Positions 37,481 through 46,081 of a stretch of DNA of 64,000 nt are shown here, one piece after another; the stretch's first letter is position 1, and the number at the start of each line of letters is the position of its first letter. The position numbers and the translations under genes were made by a program. The notes beneath the pieces are model-generated. The model worked only from the letters and a program-made list of their open reading frames with translations. It searched no databases and had not been told where the DNA came from. Origin of the DNA: CAWELS01 sp964468205 (GTDB lineage: Bacteria; Acidobacteriota; Terriglobia; Bryobacterales; Bryobacteraceae); assembly GCA_964468205.1 (NCBI GenBank), contig CAYXVG010000028.1, positions 21,101 to 85,100 of the forward strand. The letters run 5' to 3'.

Positions 37481-38758
37481 CTATTCGCGGGCGGAGCCGA
37501 AGTACTCTTCGTTCTCAAACGTGACATCGATAGAAGCGCGGACGGTTTCAAACCACTCGTTGAACTTTTCATTCTTCGCCTGCCGGTTCAGTTCCTGCCG
37601 GACCTCGTCGAGCGACTTGGTGCGGACCTCTTCGGCGCGGAAAAGATAGAAGCCGTTAGGCTGGCGCACGGGAGGGCTGACCTCGCCCTCCTCGAGGGAG
37701 AAAACGGCGTCTAGAATGTGGCGCGGGATGCGCTCGTTGCGGTGAATGGCGCCAAAGTCGCCGTCCGCGGCCCGGGAGGTTTCGTCGTCGGAGTGTTGTT
37801 TCACCAATTCGACGAAGTCGGCGCCCGTCTCGATGCGGCGGCGGAGGTCCTCCACCTTGGCTTTGGCCTCGGCTTCGCTCAAGATCTTCTTGCCGTTAAC
37901 CTCGGAACCAACCGCATCGCCCGAGCCGAAGGCGACATACAGCACCTTGACCTTGACGATGGAGTAACGATCCTGATTCGCCTCGTAAAACTCCTGCTCC
38001 TCAGCGCGGCCGATGTTAATGCTGTCGGTGTATTCGTTGAGCCGCGCCTGAGACAGGATGTTCTTGCGAACCCAGACCAGTTGCTCGCGGTAGGGGCTTT
38101 TCTCCTGCAGCTTCTTCTCCTCGGCAATTTCGATAAGCTTCTCCATCATGGCGTACTCCTGGAAAAACTGGCGGCGGTCTTTCTGAAAGTTCTCCCGGAT
38201 TCGCGGCGCGCCGCCTTGGAGCATCCGCTTCATCGCGCCGGCAGTGATGGACCTGCCGTTGACGGTCGCGACGACTTGGTCATCCGGAACGGCCGCGGCC
38301 TTCTCCACATCATCAGCGAAATAGTCCTGGTTTTCATAAGTCGCACTGGCGCCGTTGCGCACCTCATCGAGCCAGGTCTTCATGGCGCTATCGAGCGACT
38401 GCCCAACGGCGCCAGACTCCCGCAGGGCGCGCGCTTGTTCGGCGATCGCCGCCTGGACGAGAACCTGGCCGCGGTTCCACTCAAGCTGCTCTTTGTACGG
38501 GGATTGCTCGTGGATACCCTCCTCGATCGCTTGTTCGGATAATAGGTTCAGGAGCGCGTACTGCTCGACGAACTGCCGTTTATCGCCCCGCAGTTGCTCC
38601 TGCGTGTCGGGAGGAATGCCGGCCAGGATCGATTCGAGTTCGCCGGCGGTCATTTTTTTACCGTTTACTGTCGCGACGACGGTATCTGGGGCGACGGCGG
38701 CGACGGCCCCGAAGCATGCGAGGAAGAGCGCGAGAAACACGTTCAAACAGAATTTCAT
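37481..38758 (-). CDS. SurA/PpiC-like periplasmic chaperone with duplicated N-domain
   Basis: A 425-residue exported protein (signal to about residue 22). Residues 24-150 and 158-425 are two related units. Each begins VVATVNG(K/R)..TAG and continues with Q(F)..EYA....SPY(K/R)EQL.W, and each ends with a WL/F-D/E-x-VR....(Y/F)EN(Q/E)(D/E)YF tail. Only the second has a parvulin domain (about 266-375, KVLYVAFGSGDA, FVELVKQHSDDETSRAADGDFG, FSLEEGEVSPPV). It probably guides folding of outer-membrane proteins. The first unit looks like a copy that lost its isomerase domain. Confidence 0.82.
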   Translation of the reverse strand: MKFCLNVFLALFLACFGAVAAVAPDTVVATVNGKKMTAGELESILAGIPPDTQEQLRGDKRQFVEQYALLNLLSEQAIEEGIHEQSPYKEQLEWNRGQVLVQAAIAEQARALRESGAVGQSLDSAMKTWLDEVRNGASATYENQDYFADDVEKAAAVPDDQVVATVNGRSITAGAMKRMLQGGAPRIRENFQKDRRQFFQEYAMMEKLIEIAEEKKLQEKSPYREQLVWVRKNILSQARLNEYTDSINIGRAEEQEFYEANQDRYSIVKVKVLYVAFGSGDAVGSEVNGKKILSEAEAKAKVEDLRRRIETGADFVELVKQHSDDETSRAADGDFGAIHRNERIPRHILDAVFSLEEGEVSPPVRQPNGFYLFRAEEVRTKSLDEVRQELNRQAKNEKFNEWFETVRASIDVTFENEEYFGSARE

Positions 38759-38885
38759 CTGGAGTCGGTCCTTCAGGCTGGTCCTTACAATTTTATCACG
38801 CGCGATATGGGACGCCCGGTGAGACTATTGGTTAGGTGCAAAACCGCTGGCGCAGCCGGGCGTGCTAGCCAGCCTCTGAGCGCTG

Positions 38886-39287
38886 CTAGCGCCGTTCGCT
38901 TCGGGTGGCTTCACGCCACTCGACGCGGACGTGCCGCGCGGACTCCCGGCGCCGCCGGTTGGCCTTGTCACGCGCTCGCTTGCTGATCTCGATGCGGTTG
39001 TCGACGGACTCTGCGCCGGCAAGCCGGGCGAGGCGGGTGGCGACACCCTTGTGCTGGATGATGTCAGTGCTTCCCTCGATGATGGCCTTTTTCCGAATGA
39101 CCCGCACGGTGAAGTTGTTGGAGGAAATCTTGGAAGCCTCGAAACGTCTGCGGATAGCGTCGGCAAGTGCCTTTTCCGCGGTGAGTTCAGGCCGGTTTGC
39201 GGAAGAAACGGGGGCAGACTCCTGCGTCTGCCCCGGCAAAGGCATGAGGGTCAGCAATAGCAGACCGGCCAGGCTTGAAATGGACAC
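38886..39287 (-). CDS. BON-domain protein, exported
   Basis: A 133-residue protein with a signal peptide (MSISSLAGLLLLTLMPLPGQTQ) and one BON domain (about residues 36-102: ALADAIRRRFEASKISSNNF, VIRKKAIIEGSTDI, ATRLARLAGAESVDNRIEI). The tail is strongly basic (KRARDKANRRRRESARHVRV). BON domains bind membranes or surfaces; this one should be periplasmic. It is divergent from the Gfo/Idh/MocA gene, with 39 bases between starts. Confidence 0.82.
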   Translation of the reverse strand: MSISSLAGLLLLTLMPLPGQTQESAPVSSANRPELTAEKALADAIRRRFEASKISSNNFTVRVIRKKAIIEGSTDIIQHKGVATRLARLAGAESVDNRIEISKRARDKANRRRRESARHVRVEWREATRSERR

Positions 39288-39326
39288 TTCGGTAAAGTAG
39301 TGCGCCGAGGGTTATATAATTCGCAC

Positions 39327-40544
39327 ATGAGTTCAAAAAAAATCGCCCGCCGGAAACTGTTCCACGGCATCGGCGCCGGAGCGGCGGCGATGTCGGCCGC
39401 GTCCTACTCCCGGGTAATGGGCGCAAATGACAGCGTGCTGCTCGGCGTGGTGGGACCGGGAGTACGCGGGCGCCATGTAATGGGCCTCTTCCAGCAGGAT
39501 CCTCGAGTGAAGGTTACGGCGCTCTGCGACGTCTACGCGATGCAACTCGACAAGGCCCTCGAGCTGGCTCCCGGGGCAAAGACCTACAAGGACCACCGCG
39601 AATTCCTCGAGCACCGGGAACTCGACGCCGTACTGAACGCCACGCCCGATCATTGGCATGCCGCCACCACCATTGACGCCCTGAATGCCGGGAAGGATGT
39701 GTACGTCGAAAAGCCTCTGACGCTCACCATCGAGGAAGGGCCGGAGATCGTAAAGGCCGCGCGCGTAAACGAGCGGGTCTGTCAAGTGGGCATGCAGCAG
39801 CGGTCCGGCCCTCATTACATAGAGGCGAAGGAGAAGTACGTGCAGTCCGGCCGCCTGGGAAAGATCACGCTGGCGCGCACCTGGTGGCACGGCAACACTT
39901 ACCACGTGCGCACGGCGCCGGACTACCTCCTACGGCAGCCCTCGAATATGGACTGGGCGCGATTCCTGGGTCCGCTGAAGTGGCGGGACTACGACCCGCA
40001 GCAGTATTGGAACTGGCGGGCGTATCTGGACTTCGGCGGCGGCCAGGTGACCGACCTTTTCACCCACTGGATAGACGTCGTCCATATGTTCCTCGACCAG
40101 GAAATCCCCAAGTCCGGCGTCGCCGCGGGCGGGGTGTACTACTTTAAGGACGGCCGGACAGCGCCGGACACGATCAACGTTCTGCTCGAGTATCCGAGCG
40201 AGTTTACGGCCACCTTTGAGGCCACCTTGGCGCCCGGAACCAAGGGTGCGGCCATCGAGTTCATCGGCACGGAGGGCAGCCTGTGGATCGACCGTGGCCG
40301 GTATGTTTTCACTCCCGTCGAAAGAGGCGCGGAACCGGTGGTGGTGAAGCCGGAGTACGACCAAGACTTCACGATCGAGCACGTCAGAAATTTCCTCGAA
40401 TGCGTGCGCACCCGCCAGCGCCCGAACGGTGATGTGTTGATCGGACACCGGTCGGCGCAGGCTTCACACCTCGGCAACATTTCCTACGTGCAGAAGCGCC
40501 GGCTCGATTTCGATCCGGTGCGCGAAGTGATTCTCCCCCTGTGA
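39327..40544 (+). CDS. Gfo/Idh/MocA-family oxidoreductase, Tat-exported
   Basis: From the ATG at 39327, 405 residues with a Tat-like N-terminus (KKIARRKLFHGIGAGAAAMSAAS). A Rossmann domain follows (LLGVVGPGVRGRHVMGLF), with the conserved VYVEKPLTLT carrying the catalytic Lys. The C-terminal domain has GGQVTDLFTHWIDVVHMFL, whose Asp and His are the usual catalytic pair. It should oxidise or reduce a sugar derivative with NAD(P). A strong hairpin follows the stop. Confidence 0.88.
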   Translation: MSSKKIARRKLFHGIGAGAAAMSAASYSRVMGANDSVLLGVVGPGVRGRHVMGLFQQDPRVKVTALCDVYAMQLDKALELAPGAKTYKDHREFLEHRELDAVLNATPDHWHAATTIDALNAGKDVYVEKPLTLTIEEGPEIVKAARVNERVCQVGMQQRSGPHYIEAKEKYVQSGRLGKITLARTWWHGNTYHVRTAPDYLLRQPSNMDWARFLGPLKWRDYDPQQYWNWRAYLDFGGGQVTDLFTHWIDVVHMFLDQEIPKSGVAAGGVYYFKDGRTAPDTINVLLEYPSEFTATFEATLAPGTKGAAIEFIGTEGSLWIDRGRYVFTPVERGAEPVVVKPEYDQDFTIEHVRNFLECVRTRQRPNGDVLIGHRSAQASHLGNISYVQKRRLDFDPVREVILPL

Positions 40545-40558
40545 AGCAGGCGGCCAAA

Positions 40559-40588
40559 CCGCGGCCCGGACGGAAGCCCGGGCCGCGG
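40559..40588 (+). terminator. Strong GC hairpin after the Gfo/Idh gene
   Basis: CCGCGGCCCGG (40559-40569) pairs perfectly with CCGGGCCGCGG (40578-40588) around an 8-base loop, beginning 15 bases after the stop. There is no T-run, which is common for terminators in high-GC genomes. Confidence 0.5.
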
Positions 40589-40660
40589 ACGCAGGCCGGC
40601 CTCACTTCGGATAAAGAAGAGTAACAGGCCTGAAACTATCGCTCATGTGATAATCGAAAA

Positions 40661-40942
40661 TTGAGACGTTGGGCCATTCGATTTCTGCTGCCTTCCCTGC
40701 TGAGCTTGCCGCTATCGACGCCGCCATTGGAAGCGGAAGACAAACAGGGCGGTCCGGAAGCCGGATTGATCGAGAAGCTCTCCGCCGGGGAGGAATTGGA
40801 CCTCCGAGTCGCCTACAGCATTTCGCCGCACGTGACGCTGATGTTCGGCGCGGCGCATCTCTGGCCAGGTGCATATCTGAAGGAGTCGACGCCGGGCGGG
40901 TCGCCGAACATCGTCTATGCAATGTGGGACCTGCGGCTGTAG
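40661..40942 (+). pseudogene. Deletion remnant of an alginate-export-like outer-membrane barrel
   Basis: A 93-residue frame from a TTG start. A plausible signal peptide (IRFLLPSLLSLPLSTPPLEA) is followed after about 30 residues by SPHVTLMFGAAHLWPGAYLK, then STPGGSPNIVYAMWDLRL. The latter matches the last strands of alginate-export-type porins, which end in a similar PGxYLK...PY.MW/L motif. Such porins are normally 400 residues or more, so the gene seems to have lost its middle while keeping the frame. Whether it is expressed is unknown. Confidence 0.5.
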
Positions 40943-40948
40943 CCTTGG

Positions 40949-40991
40949 TTCGTCCGTTAGGGCTCGCCAAACGCTGAAACGGCCGGACGAA
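40949..40991 (+). promoter_or_regulatory. Inverted repeat before the MoaD-MoaE gene
   Basis: TTCGTCCG (40949-40956) pairs with CGGACGAA (40984-40991), ending 26 bases before the GTG start at 41018. An alternative inner pairing (CCGTT/AACGG) competes with it. It could be an attenuator or the end of the preceding transcript. It does not look like the large Moco riboswitch. Confidence 0.25.
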
Positions 40992-41017
40992 AAATCACGT
41001 CTGCTAACATAGCTTCT

Positions 41018-41731
41018 GTGCGAGTTAAAGTGCTCTTTTTCGGGATGTTAAAGGATGCCGCCGGTCTTCCGGCCGGCGAACTGGAACTCCCCGACGGCTC
41101 CACGGTGGGCGATGTTTTCGAACACTTCGCCCGTGTGCACCCGCGGCTTCGGGAACTCAAGAGCAGCATTGTACTTGCCCGGAACCAGGAGTTTGCCGGG
41201 CACTCTGCCTCACTGAATGACGGCGATGAAATTGCATTCATGCCGCCGGTGAGCGGCGGTTCCGGTTACCCTCAGTCCATCGAGGACGACGCGGGCCACT
41301 TTTTCGCCCTCACCCGCACTCCAATCGCCATCGAACCGCTCAAGCAGCGGCTGCTTGCCGGACGGGACGGCGCGTTCATCGTCTTTGAAGGCGTGGTTCG
41401 AAACAACACCAAGGGCCGGCCGACGTTGCGCCTTGAATACGAATGCTACGAGGCCATGGCGGTGAAGATGATGGCGCGAATCGGCCGCGACATCGCCTCG
41501 GAGCACGAGATCAGCCGCATCGGAATGGTGCACCGGCTGGGAGTGATGGAAATCGGCGAAACGAGCGTCGCCATTATCGTCGCGGCGCCGCACCGCAAGC
41601 CCGCCTTTGCGGCCGCTCTCGAGGGGATCAACCGTTTGAAGAGGCTGGTGCCGATTTGGAAGAAGGAGTACTTCTCGAGCGGAGAAGTCTGGGTAGAAGG
41701 AGAGTGGGACGACTCGGTCCTAAACCGATGA
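41018..41731 (+). CDS. MoaD-MoaE fusion (molybdopterin synthase, both subunits)
   Basis: A 237-residue protein. Residues 1-81 are a MoaD ubiquitin-like domain ending in PPVSGG. Residues about 88-237 are MoaE, with FEGVVRNNTKGRPTLRLEYE, HRLGVMEIGE and the lysine-rich end RLKRLVPIWKKEYFSSGEVW. Molybdopterin synthase transfers sulfur from the MoaD C-terminal Gly-Gly thiocarboxylate to cPMP. Here Gly80-Gly81 is internal, followed by Ser82. Cleavage after Gly-Gly would be needed, as described for mycobacterial MoaX. GTG start. The stop overlaps the next gene (ATGA). Confidence 0.88.
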   Translation: MRVKVLFFGMLKDAAGLPAGELELPDGSTVGDVFEHFARVHPRLRELKSSIVLARNQEFAGHSASLNDGDEIAFMPPVSGGSGYPQSIEDDAGHFFALTRTPIAIEPLKQRLLAGRDGAFIVFEGVVRNNTKGRPTLRLEYECYEAMAVKMMARIGRDIASEHEISRIGMVHRLGVMEIGETSVAIIVAAPHRKPAFAAALEGINRLKRLVPIWKKEYFSSGEVWVEGEWDDSVLNR

Positions 41732-42696
41732 AACTCCGGACGGTCATCGCCCGTGTTCTTCCTGTTGCAGTCGGCCTGCTGGCTCTCGCCGCCCAAGAGA
41801 CCACCTTTCGCGTGGATGTGAAGCTCGTTCGCCTCCTCGCAACTGTTGAGAGCAGCTCCGGCAGCCTTGTTGGCGACTTGGAAAAAGACCAGTTCCGCGT
41901 TTTCGATAACGGGGTGGAGCAGGAGATTACGCTCTTCGAGCGCAGCCGGGAGCAACCTCTATCCGTAGCCCTGCTAGTCGACACCAGCGCCTCCACTGGT
42001 GCCCGGCTCGGCGAGGAGACCGAATCCGTTCTGCGATTCATCAACGCCTTGTTCCGCCAAGGGAACGAAAATGATGCAATCACGCTTTACAGCTTCAACC
42101 ACGACGTCACGCTCGAGACTGGCTTTACGCGGAGCGATAAGCGCTTGGAAAAAGAATTGCGAACCTTGAAGGGGGAGGCTGGGACATCGGTATACGACGC
42201 GATTTACTTTGCCTCCCGCACTCTTCGCCACCGCAAAGGACGGCGCGTAATTGTCGTGGTGAGCGACGGGGCCGACACGACCAGCATCAAGACTTTTCAA
42301 GGCGCCCTGGAAGCTGTGCATGCCGCCGATGCGGTGCTGTATGGAATCATGGTCATCCCCGTGACGGCCGACGCCGGGCGCCACATCGCCGGCGAGAACG
42401 CTCTTATCAGTCTGGCAACCACCACCGGCGGCCGCGTATTCGCGGCCGCTTTGGGGGAAGTGTTGGATGGGGCCTTTGACTCCATTCTCGCGGACCTGCG
42501 GACCCAGTACGTGATCGGTTATACCCCGCGGGGAATTCCTTATTCGACGAACCGCTTCCATCGCGTTGAGGTAAAACTGAAGCGGCCCGATTTGCGAGCC
42601 CTCACGCGCAGTGGCTATTATGAAGAGAACACAGATCCTAAGCCTCCTGCGCAGACGCGAGGCGGCCCTTCGATTAAACCTCGACACCAGGAGTAG
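41728..42696 (+). CDS. VWFA-related domain protein (Acidobacteriota type), exported
   Basis: From the ATG at 41728, 322 residues. A signal peptide (RTVIARVLPVAVGLLALAAQ) is followed by a beta-rich segment (DVKLVRLLATVESSSGSLVG) and a von Willebrand A domain with MIDAS motif Asp85-Thr-Ser-Ala-Ser89 and VVVSDGADTTS. This two-part design is an Acidobacteriota hallmark of unknown function. It overlaps the MoaD-MoaE stop (ATGA), although a functional link with molybdopterin synthesis is not obvious. Confidence 0.85.
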   Translation: MKLRTVIARVLPVAVGLLALAAQETTFRVDVKLVRLLATVESSSGSLVGDLEKDQFRVFDNGVEQEITLFERSREQPLSVALLVDTSASTGARLGEETESVLRFINALFRQGNENDAITLYSFNHDVTLETGFTRSDKRLEKELRTLKGEAGTSVYDAIYFASRTLRHRKGRRVIVVVSDGADTTSIKTFQGALEAVHAADAVLYGIMVIPVTADAGRHIAGENALISLATTTGGRVFAAALGEVLDGAFDSILADLRTQYVIGYTPRGIPYSTNRFHRVEVKLKRPDLRALTRSGYYEENTDPKPPAQTRGGPSIKPRHQE

Positions 42697-42698
42697 GC

Positions 42699-42983
42699 GT
42701 GCCTAAACCTCTGAAGAAGAACACAAAAAAAACCGCAGCGCCGAAAAAGACCAAACCGGCGCCGCAGAACCGCGCACCCGAGCGCACCCAAGAAGAGGTC
42801 CGCTATCTCAAGTATCTGATCGATAACGAGATCCCCATCCGAGTCCGGATGACCGACAACGAGGATGTCGAAGGAACAATCGAGTATTACGACACGACGT
42901 TCATACGCCTGACTCGAACCGACGGCCCAAACCTGTTCATTTTCAAGCACGACATAAAATACCTCCACGAAATCCCTGACTGA
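42699..42983 (+). CDS. hfq: Hfq-like Sm-fold RNA chaperone
   Basis: A 94-residue protein. Residues 1-30 are Lys/Pro-rich and disordered. Residues about 35-92 follow the Sm/Hfq pattern: YLIDNEIPIRVRMTDNEDVE, GTIEYYDTTFIRL, and FIFKHDIKYLHE, where FKHD replaces the usual YKHA of Hfq. It probably forms a hexameric ring that binds RNA. GTG start two bases after the VWFA stop, so co-transcribed. The basic tail is N-terminal here, unlike the C-terminal tail of E. coli Hfq. The symbol is by similarity. Confidence 0.7.
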   Translation: MPKPLKKNTKKTAAPKKTKPAPQNRAPERTQEEVRYLKYLIDNEIPIRVRMTDNEDVEGTIEYYDTTFIRLTRTDGPNLFIFKHDIKYLHEIPD

Positions 42984-42999
42984 GCGAACCGCTTCCAAC

Positions 43000-43818
43000 A
43001 TGGCCTCTTACCTCGACTTCAGCATGGAGGTGGCCCGCGAGGCGGGCGCCCTGCTATCACACCACTTCGAACGCAATATCGGCTTCGAGTACAAGGGCGC
43101 GCATGACCTTGTCACCGCCGCCGACCGGGCCTCCGAGGACTTGGTGGTGGAACGGCTGCGCTCCCGCTTTCCGTCCCACTCGATCATCGGCGAGGAATCC
43201 GGAAGCCACGCGGGCTCCTCCGAGTATCAGTGGTATGTCGATCCGCTCGATGGAACGACGAACTTCGCGCACGGCTTCCCGTTTTTCAACGTGACGCTGG
43301 CGCTTGAGCGGGCCGGCGAACTGGTGGCGGGCGTGATCTACGACCCGATTCGGCAGGAGATGTTTGCGGCGGAATCCGGCGGCGGGGCATACCTTAACAA
43401 TCACCGCATCAGCATTTCGCCCGCGGCGATGCTGGAGGAGAGTCTGCTGGCGACCGGCTTCCCCAACTGGCGCCGCCACCAGGACGTCAATGTTCACTTC
43501 TTCCACCAGGCGGCAATGGTATCGCACGGAGTGCGCCGGGCTGGCTCGGCCGCGCTTGACCTCGCCTACGTGGCTTGCGGACGCCTGGATGGGTTCTGGG
43601 AATTCGGGCTCAACCCTTGGGATGTCGCGGCTGGAATCCTGACGGTAATCGAAGCCGGCGGACGCGTCACAGACATGCGCGGAACTCCGAACAAGCTCGG
43701 CCGGCCAAATATTCTCGCGACCAACGGGAAAATCCATGACGAGACGGTGGTGTTGTTCGGGGAAGTGTTCGCCGGCGAGTACCGTTTCCCGCTGCCGCAA
43801 ATGAACGCGGACGCCTAA
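43000..43818 (+). CDS. Inositol monophosphatase family protein (SuhB-like)
   Basis: A 272-residue cytosolic metal-dependent phosphatase. Motif A: GEESGSH (Glu65, Glu66). Motif B: WYVDPLDGTTNFAHGFP, with metal ligands Asp81 and Asp84. Motif C: NPWDVAAGILTVIEAGGRV. These are the Mg2+ sites of the IMPase/FBPase superfamily. Substrate could be inositol-1-phosphate, PAP or another sugar phosphate. It starts 16 bases after the Hfq-like gene. Confidence 0.9.
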   Translation: MASYLDFSMEVAREAGALLSHHFERNIGFEYKGAHDLVTAADRASEDLVVERLRSRFPSHSIIGEESGSHAGSSEYQWYVDPLDGTTNFAHGFPFFNVTLALERAGELVAGVIYDPIRQEMFAAESGGGAYLNNHRISISPAAMLEESLLATGFPNWRRHQDVNVHFFHQAAMVSHGVRRAGSAALDLAYVACGRLDGFWEFGLNPWDVAAGILTVIEAGGRVTDMRGTPNKLGRPNILATNGKIHDETVVLFGEVFAGEYRFPLPQMNADA

Positions 43819-43939
43819 AACAATTCCAAACCCGCACCAACATGGGGATTCGGCTCGGAGCCGTCCTGAGGCAGATCGGCCGCTCCGACGCAAGTCCTTT
43901 ACTTTCAAACACAAATGATGTTACGCTGATCTTCGTCAA

Positions 43940-45244
43940 ATGCATACTGTCGAGTTGATCCAGCGAAAGCGGGATGGTGAGGAACTCACGCCCGAAGAGA
44001 TAGGTGTTCTTTTCAGTGCATATATCGAGGGCGAAATCCCAGATTCCCAGATGTCCGCGTTTCTGATGGCTGTCTACTTCAGGGGCCTATCGCCGGAGGA
44101 AACCGAGGCTCTGTCGGTCTTCGTGAGACAGTCCGGAACTCCGTTGGACTTGTCATCGGTCGCGGGTTTGAAGGTGGATATGCACTCCACCGGCGGCGTC
44201 GGCGACAAGACTAGGCTGATTGCGGCTCCGCTCGCGGTTTCCGCAGGCGTTGTGAGCCCGATCATAGCGGATCGAGCGCTACGGACCGTCGGCGGCACGC
44301 TCGATAAGCTGGAAGCCATCCCCGGATTCCGGACCGATCTGAGCGTCGACGAGTTTCGCACCCAGCTTAACCAAATCGGACTGGCTTACATCGAAGAACC
44401 GAAGAATCTGAAACCGGCCGACGACAAGTTGCAGGCGCTCGAGGAGTTCACTTGCACCGCCGACTCGCTGCCACTGCTCGCCTCCTCGATTATGGCGAGG
44501 AAACTCGCAACCGGACTTGACGCCTCTGTCATGGATGTGAAGGTCGGCAGCGGGTCGTCAGTGAAGCGGCAGGTTGACGCGCGGCGGCTGGCGCAAACGA
44601 TGGTGACGATCGGCCGCCACGCGAATCAACGGGTGCATGCGTTGATCACGGACATGAACCAGCCGCTCGGCTATGCGATTGGCAATGCGCTCGAAGTGAT
44701 GGAGGTCTCCCAGACCTTGCAGAATGTCGGGCCAACGGATCTGACTCGTCTCTCGCTCGAGCTGGCGGCTCGGATGATCTTCCTCGGCGAGGTGACGGCC
44801 ACGATCGAAGAAGCGCGCGAGATGGCGCAATCTAAGTTGCTCGACGGCTCGGGCTACCGGAAGTTCAAAGAGGTGATCGAAGCGCAGGGCGGAGATCCAA
44901 AGGTAATGGACCGATTCGATCTGCTGCCCAACGCCACCGGCGCCCGGGAGATTCCCTGCCCGCGCACCGGCTTTGTCTCGGCCATCTCGGCCGAGGATAT
45001 CGGTGCGGCCGCGGCGACGATCGGCGGCAGCCGTACCGAGAAAGGGACGCCGATTGATCCGGCCGTCGGCGTCATCCTCGAAGTTAAGGTTGGCCAGAAG
45101 GTTGACGAAGGCGGGATACTCGCCCGGCTCTACTACACCGAAGAGGAAAACGTGGAAGAGGCGGCCGCTCAGGTAGAGGATGCCTTCCGAATCTCCAACC
45201 AGCCGCCGGAGGAGCGGGAGTTGATCCTGGAAGTTGTGAGTTGA
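43940..45244 (+). CDS. deoA: Pyrimidine-nucleoside / thymidine phosphorylase
   Basis: A 434-residue enzyme that splits (deoxy)thymidine or uridine with phosphate. The signature region KVDMHSTGGVGDKTRLIAAP holds the phosphate loop, LRTVGGTLDKLEAIPGF follows, and DVKVGSGSSVKRQVDARRLA is the active-site lysine loop. The C-terminal domain has the expected ILARLYYTEEE. Length fits. The stop overlaps the TTG start of the purine nucleoside phosphorylase (TTGA), so the two form a nucleoside-salvage pair. Confidence 0.9.
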   Translation: MHTVELIQRKRDGEELTPEEIGVLFSAYIEGEIPDSQMSAFLMAVYFRGLSPEETEALSVFVRQSGTPLDLSSVAGLKVDMHSTGGVGDKTRLIAAPLAVSAGVVSPIIADRALRTVGGTLDKLEAIPGFRTDLSVDEFRTQLNQIGLAYIEEPKNLKPADDKLQALEEFTCTADSLPLLASSIMARKLATGLDASVMDVKVGSGSSVKRQVDARRLAQTMVTIGRHANQRVHALITDMNQPLGYAIGNALEVMEVSQTLQNVGPTDLTRLSLELAARMIFLGEVTATIEEAREMAQSKLLDGSGYRKFKEVIEAQGGDPKVMDRFDLLPNATGAREIPCPRTGFVSAISAEDIGAAAATIGGSRTEKGTPIDPAVGVILEVKVGQKVDEGGILARLYYTEEENVEEAAAQVEDAFRISNQPPEERELILEVVS

Positions 45245-46053
45245 TTCCGGCCATCGGCCTCGCCGCCCGTTCGGTCTTCGAGCGGACGGATTTGCGGCCA
45301 GCCGCCGCCGTCATTCTGGGTTCCGGCTTTGGCCGGTTCGCCGATCTGATTCAGGCTCCCACGGAGATCCCTTACAGCCTCATCCCCGGGTGGCCCGTTC
45401 CGTCCACTGCAGGCCACACCGGCTCACTCTTGATTGGAGAGTTGGACGCAAGACCGCTTGCAGTGCTGCGGGGCCGCGTCCATCTCTACGAGGGCTTCAG
45501 CCCGCGGGAAGTGGCGTTCCCGGTCCGCGCGCTCGGCCGGATGGGAGTGGAAACGCTGGTACTCACCAACGCCGCTGGAGCGGTAAACCCCGAGTACCGC
45601 CCCGGCCAACTGGCGCTGATCCGCGACCATATCAACCTCCAGGGCGCCAGCCCGCTGGCCGGGCCGAACGACGCCGCTCTCGGTCCCCGTTTTCCCGATA
45701 TGACGGACGCCTATTCCGCGCGCCTGCGCGAGCTGGCCCAGCAGGCGGCGGAAAAACAGGGAGCGCGGCTCGCCGAGGGCGTCTACGCGGCCGTACCGGG
45801 TCCGAACTACGAGACACCTGCGGAAATCCGCTTTCTGCGAGCCATCGGAGCCGACCTGGTTGGCATGTCGACCGCGCTCGAGGTGATCGCGGCCCGCCAC
45901 ATGGGCATTGCGGTTCTTGGTCTTTCCTGCGTCACCAATATGGCGGCCGGGCTTTCGGCGAAGGAATTGTCACACGAGGGAGTTCTGGAGACGGGATTGG
46001 CCGCGAGTCATGCGGTGGCGGGGCTGCTGAGAGAATTTCTCCGGCTGGTTTAG
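45241..46053 (+). CDS. Purine nucleoside phosphorylase
   Basis: A 270-residue trimeric-type PNP with a TTG start that overlaps the preceding stop. Family motifs: ILGSGFGRFADLI (phosphate loop), GHTGSLLIGEL, LRGRVHLYEGFSPREV, LTNAAGAVNPEYRPGQL, GVYAAVPGPNYETPAEIRFL and VGMSTALEVIAARHMG, with VTNMAAG near the end. It cleaves guanosine, inosine or similar nucleosides to the base and ribose-1-phosphate. Together with the pyrimidine enzyme it covers salvage of both base classes. Confidence 0.92.
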   Translation: MIPAIGLAARSVFERTDLRPAAAVILGSGFGRFADLIQAPTEIPYSLIPGWPVPSTAGHTGSLLIGELDARPLAVLRGRVHLYEGFSPREVAFPVRALGRMGVETLVLTNAAGAVNPEYRPGQLALIRDHINLQGASPLAGPNDAALGPRFPDMTDAYSARLRELAQQAAEKQGARLAEGVYAAVPGPNYETPAEIRFLRAIGADLVGMSTALEVIAARHMGIAVLGLSCVTNMAAGLSAKELSHEGVLETGLAASHAVAGLLREFLRLV

Positions 46054-46081
46054 AAGACAGTTCAACTGCGAGAATAGAGTC

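Noticed and set aside
40943..41017. Molybdenum cofactor riboswitch before the MoaD-MoaE gene
   Set aside because: The leader is too short for the known Moco riboswitch, and only a simple inverted repeat is seen.
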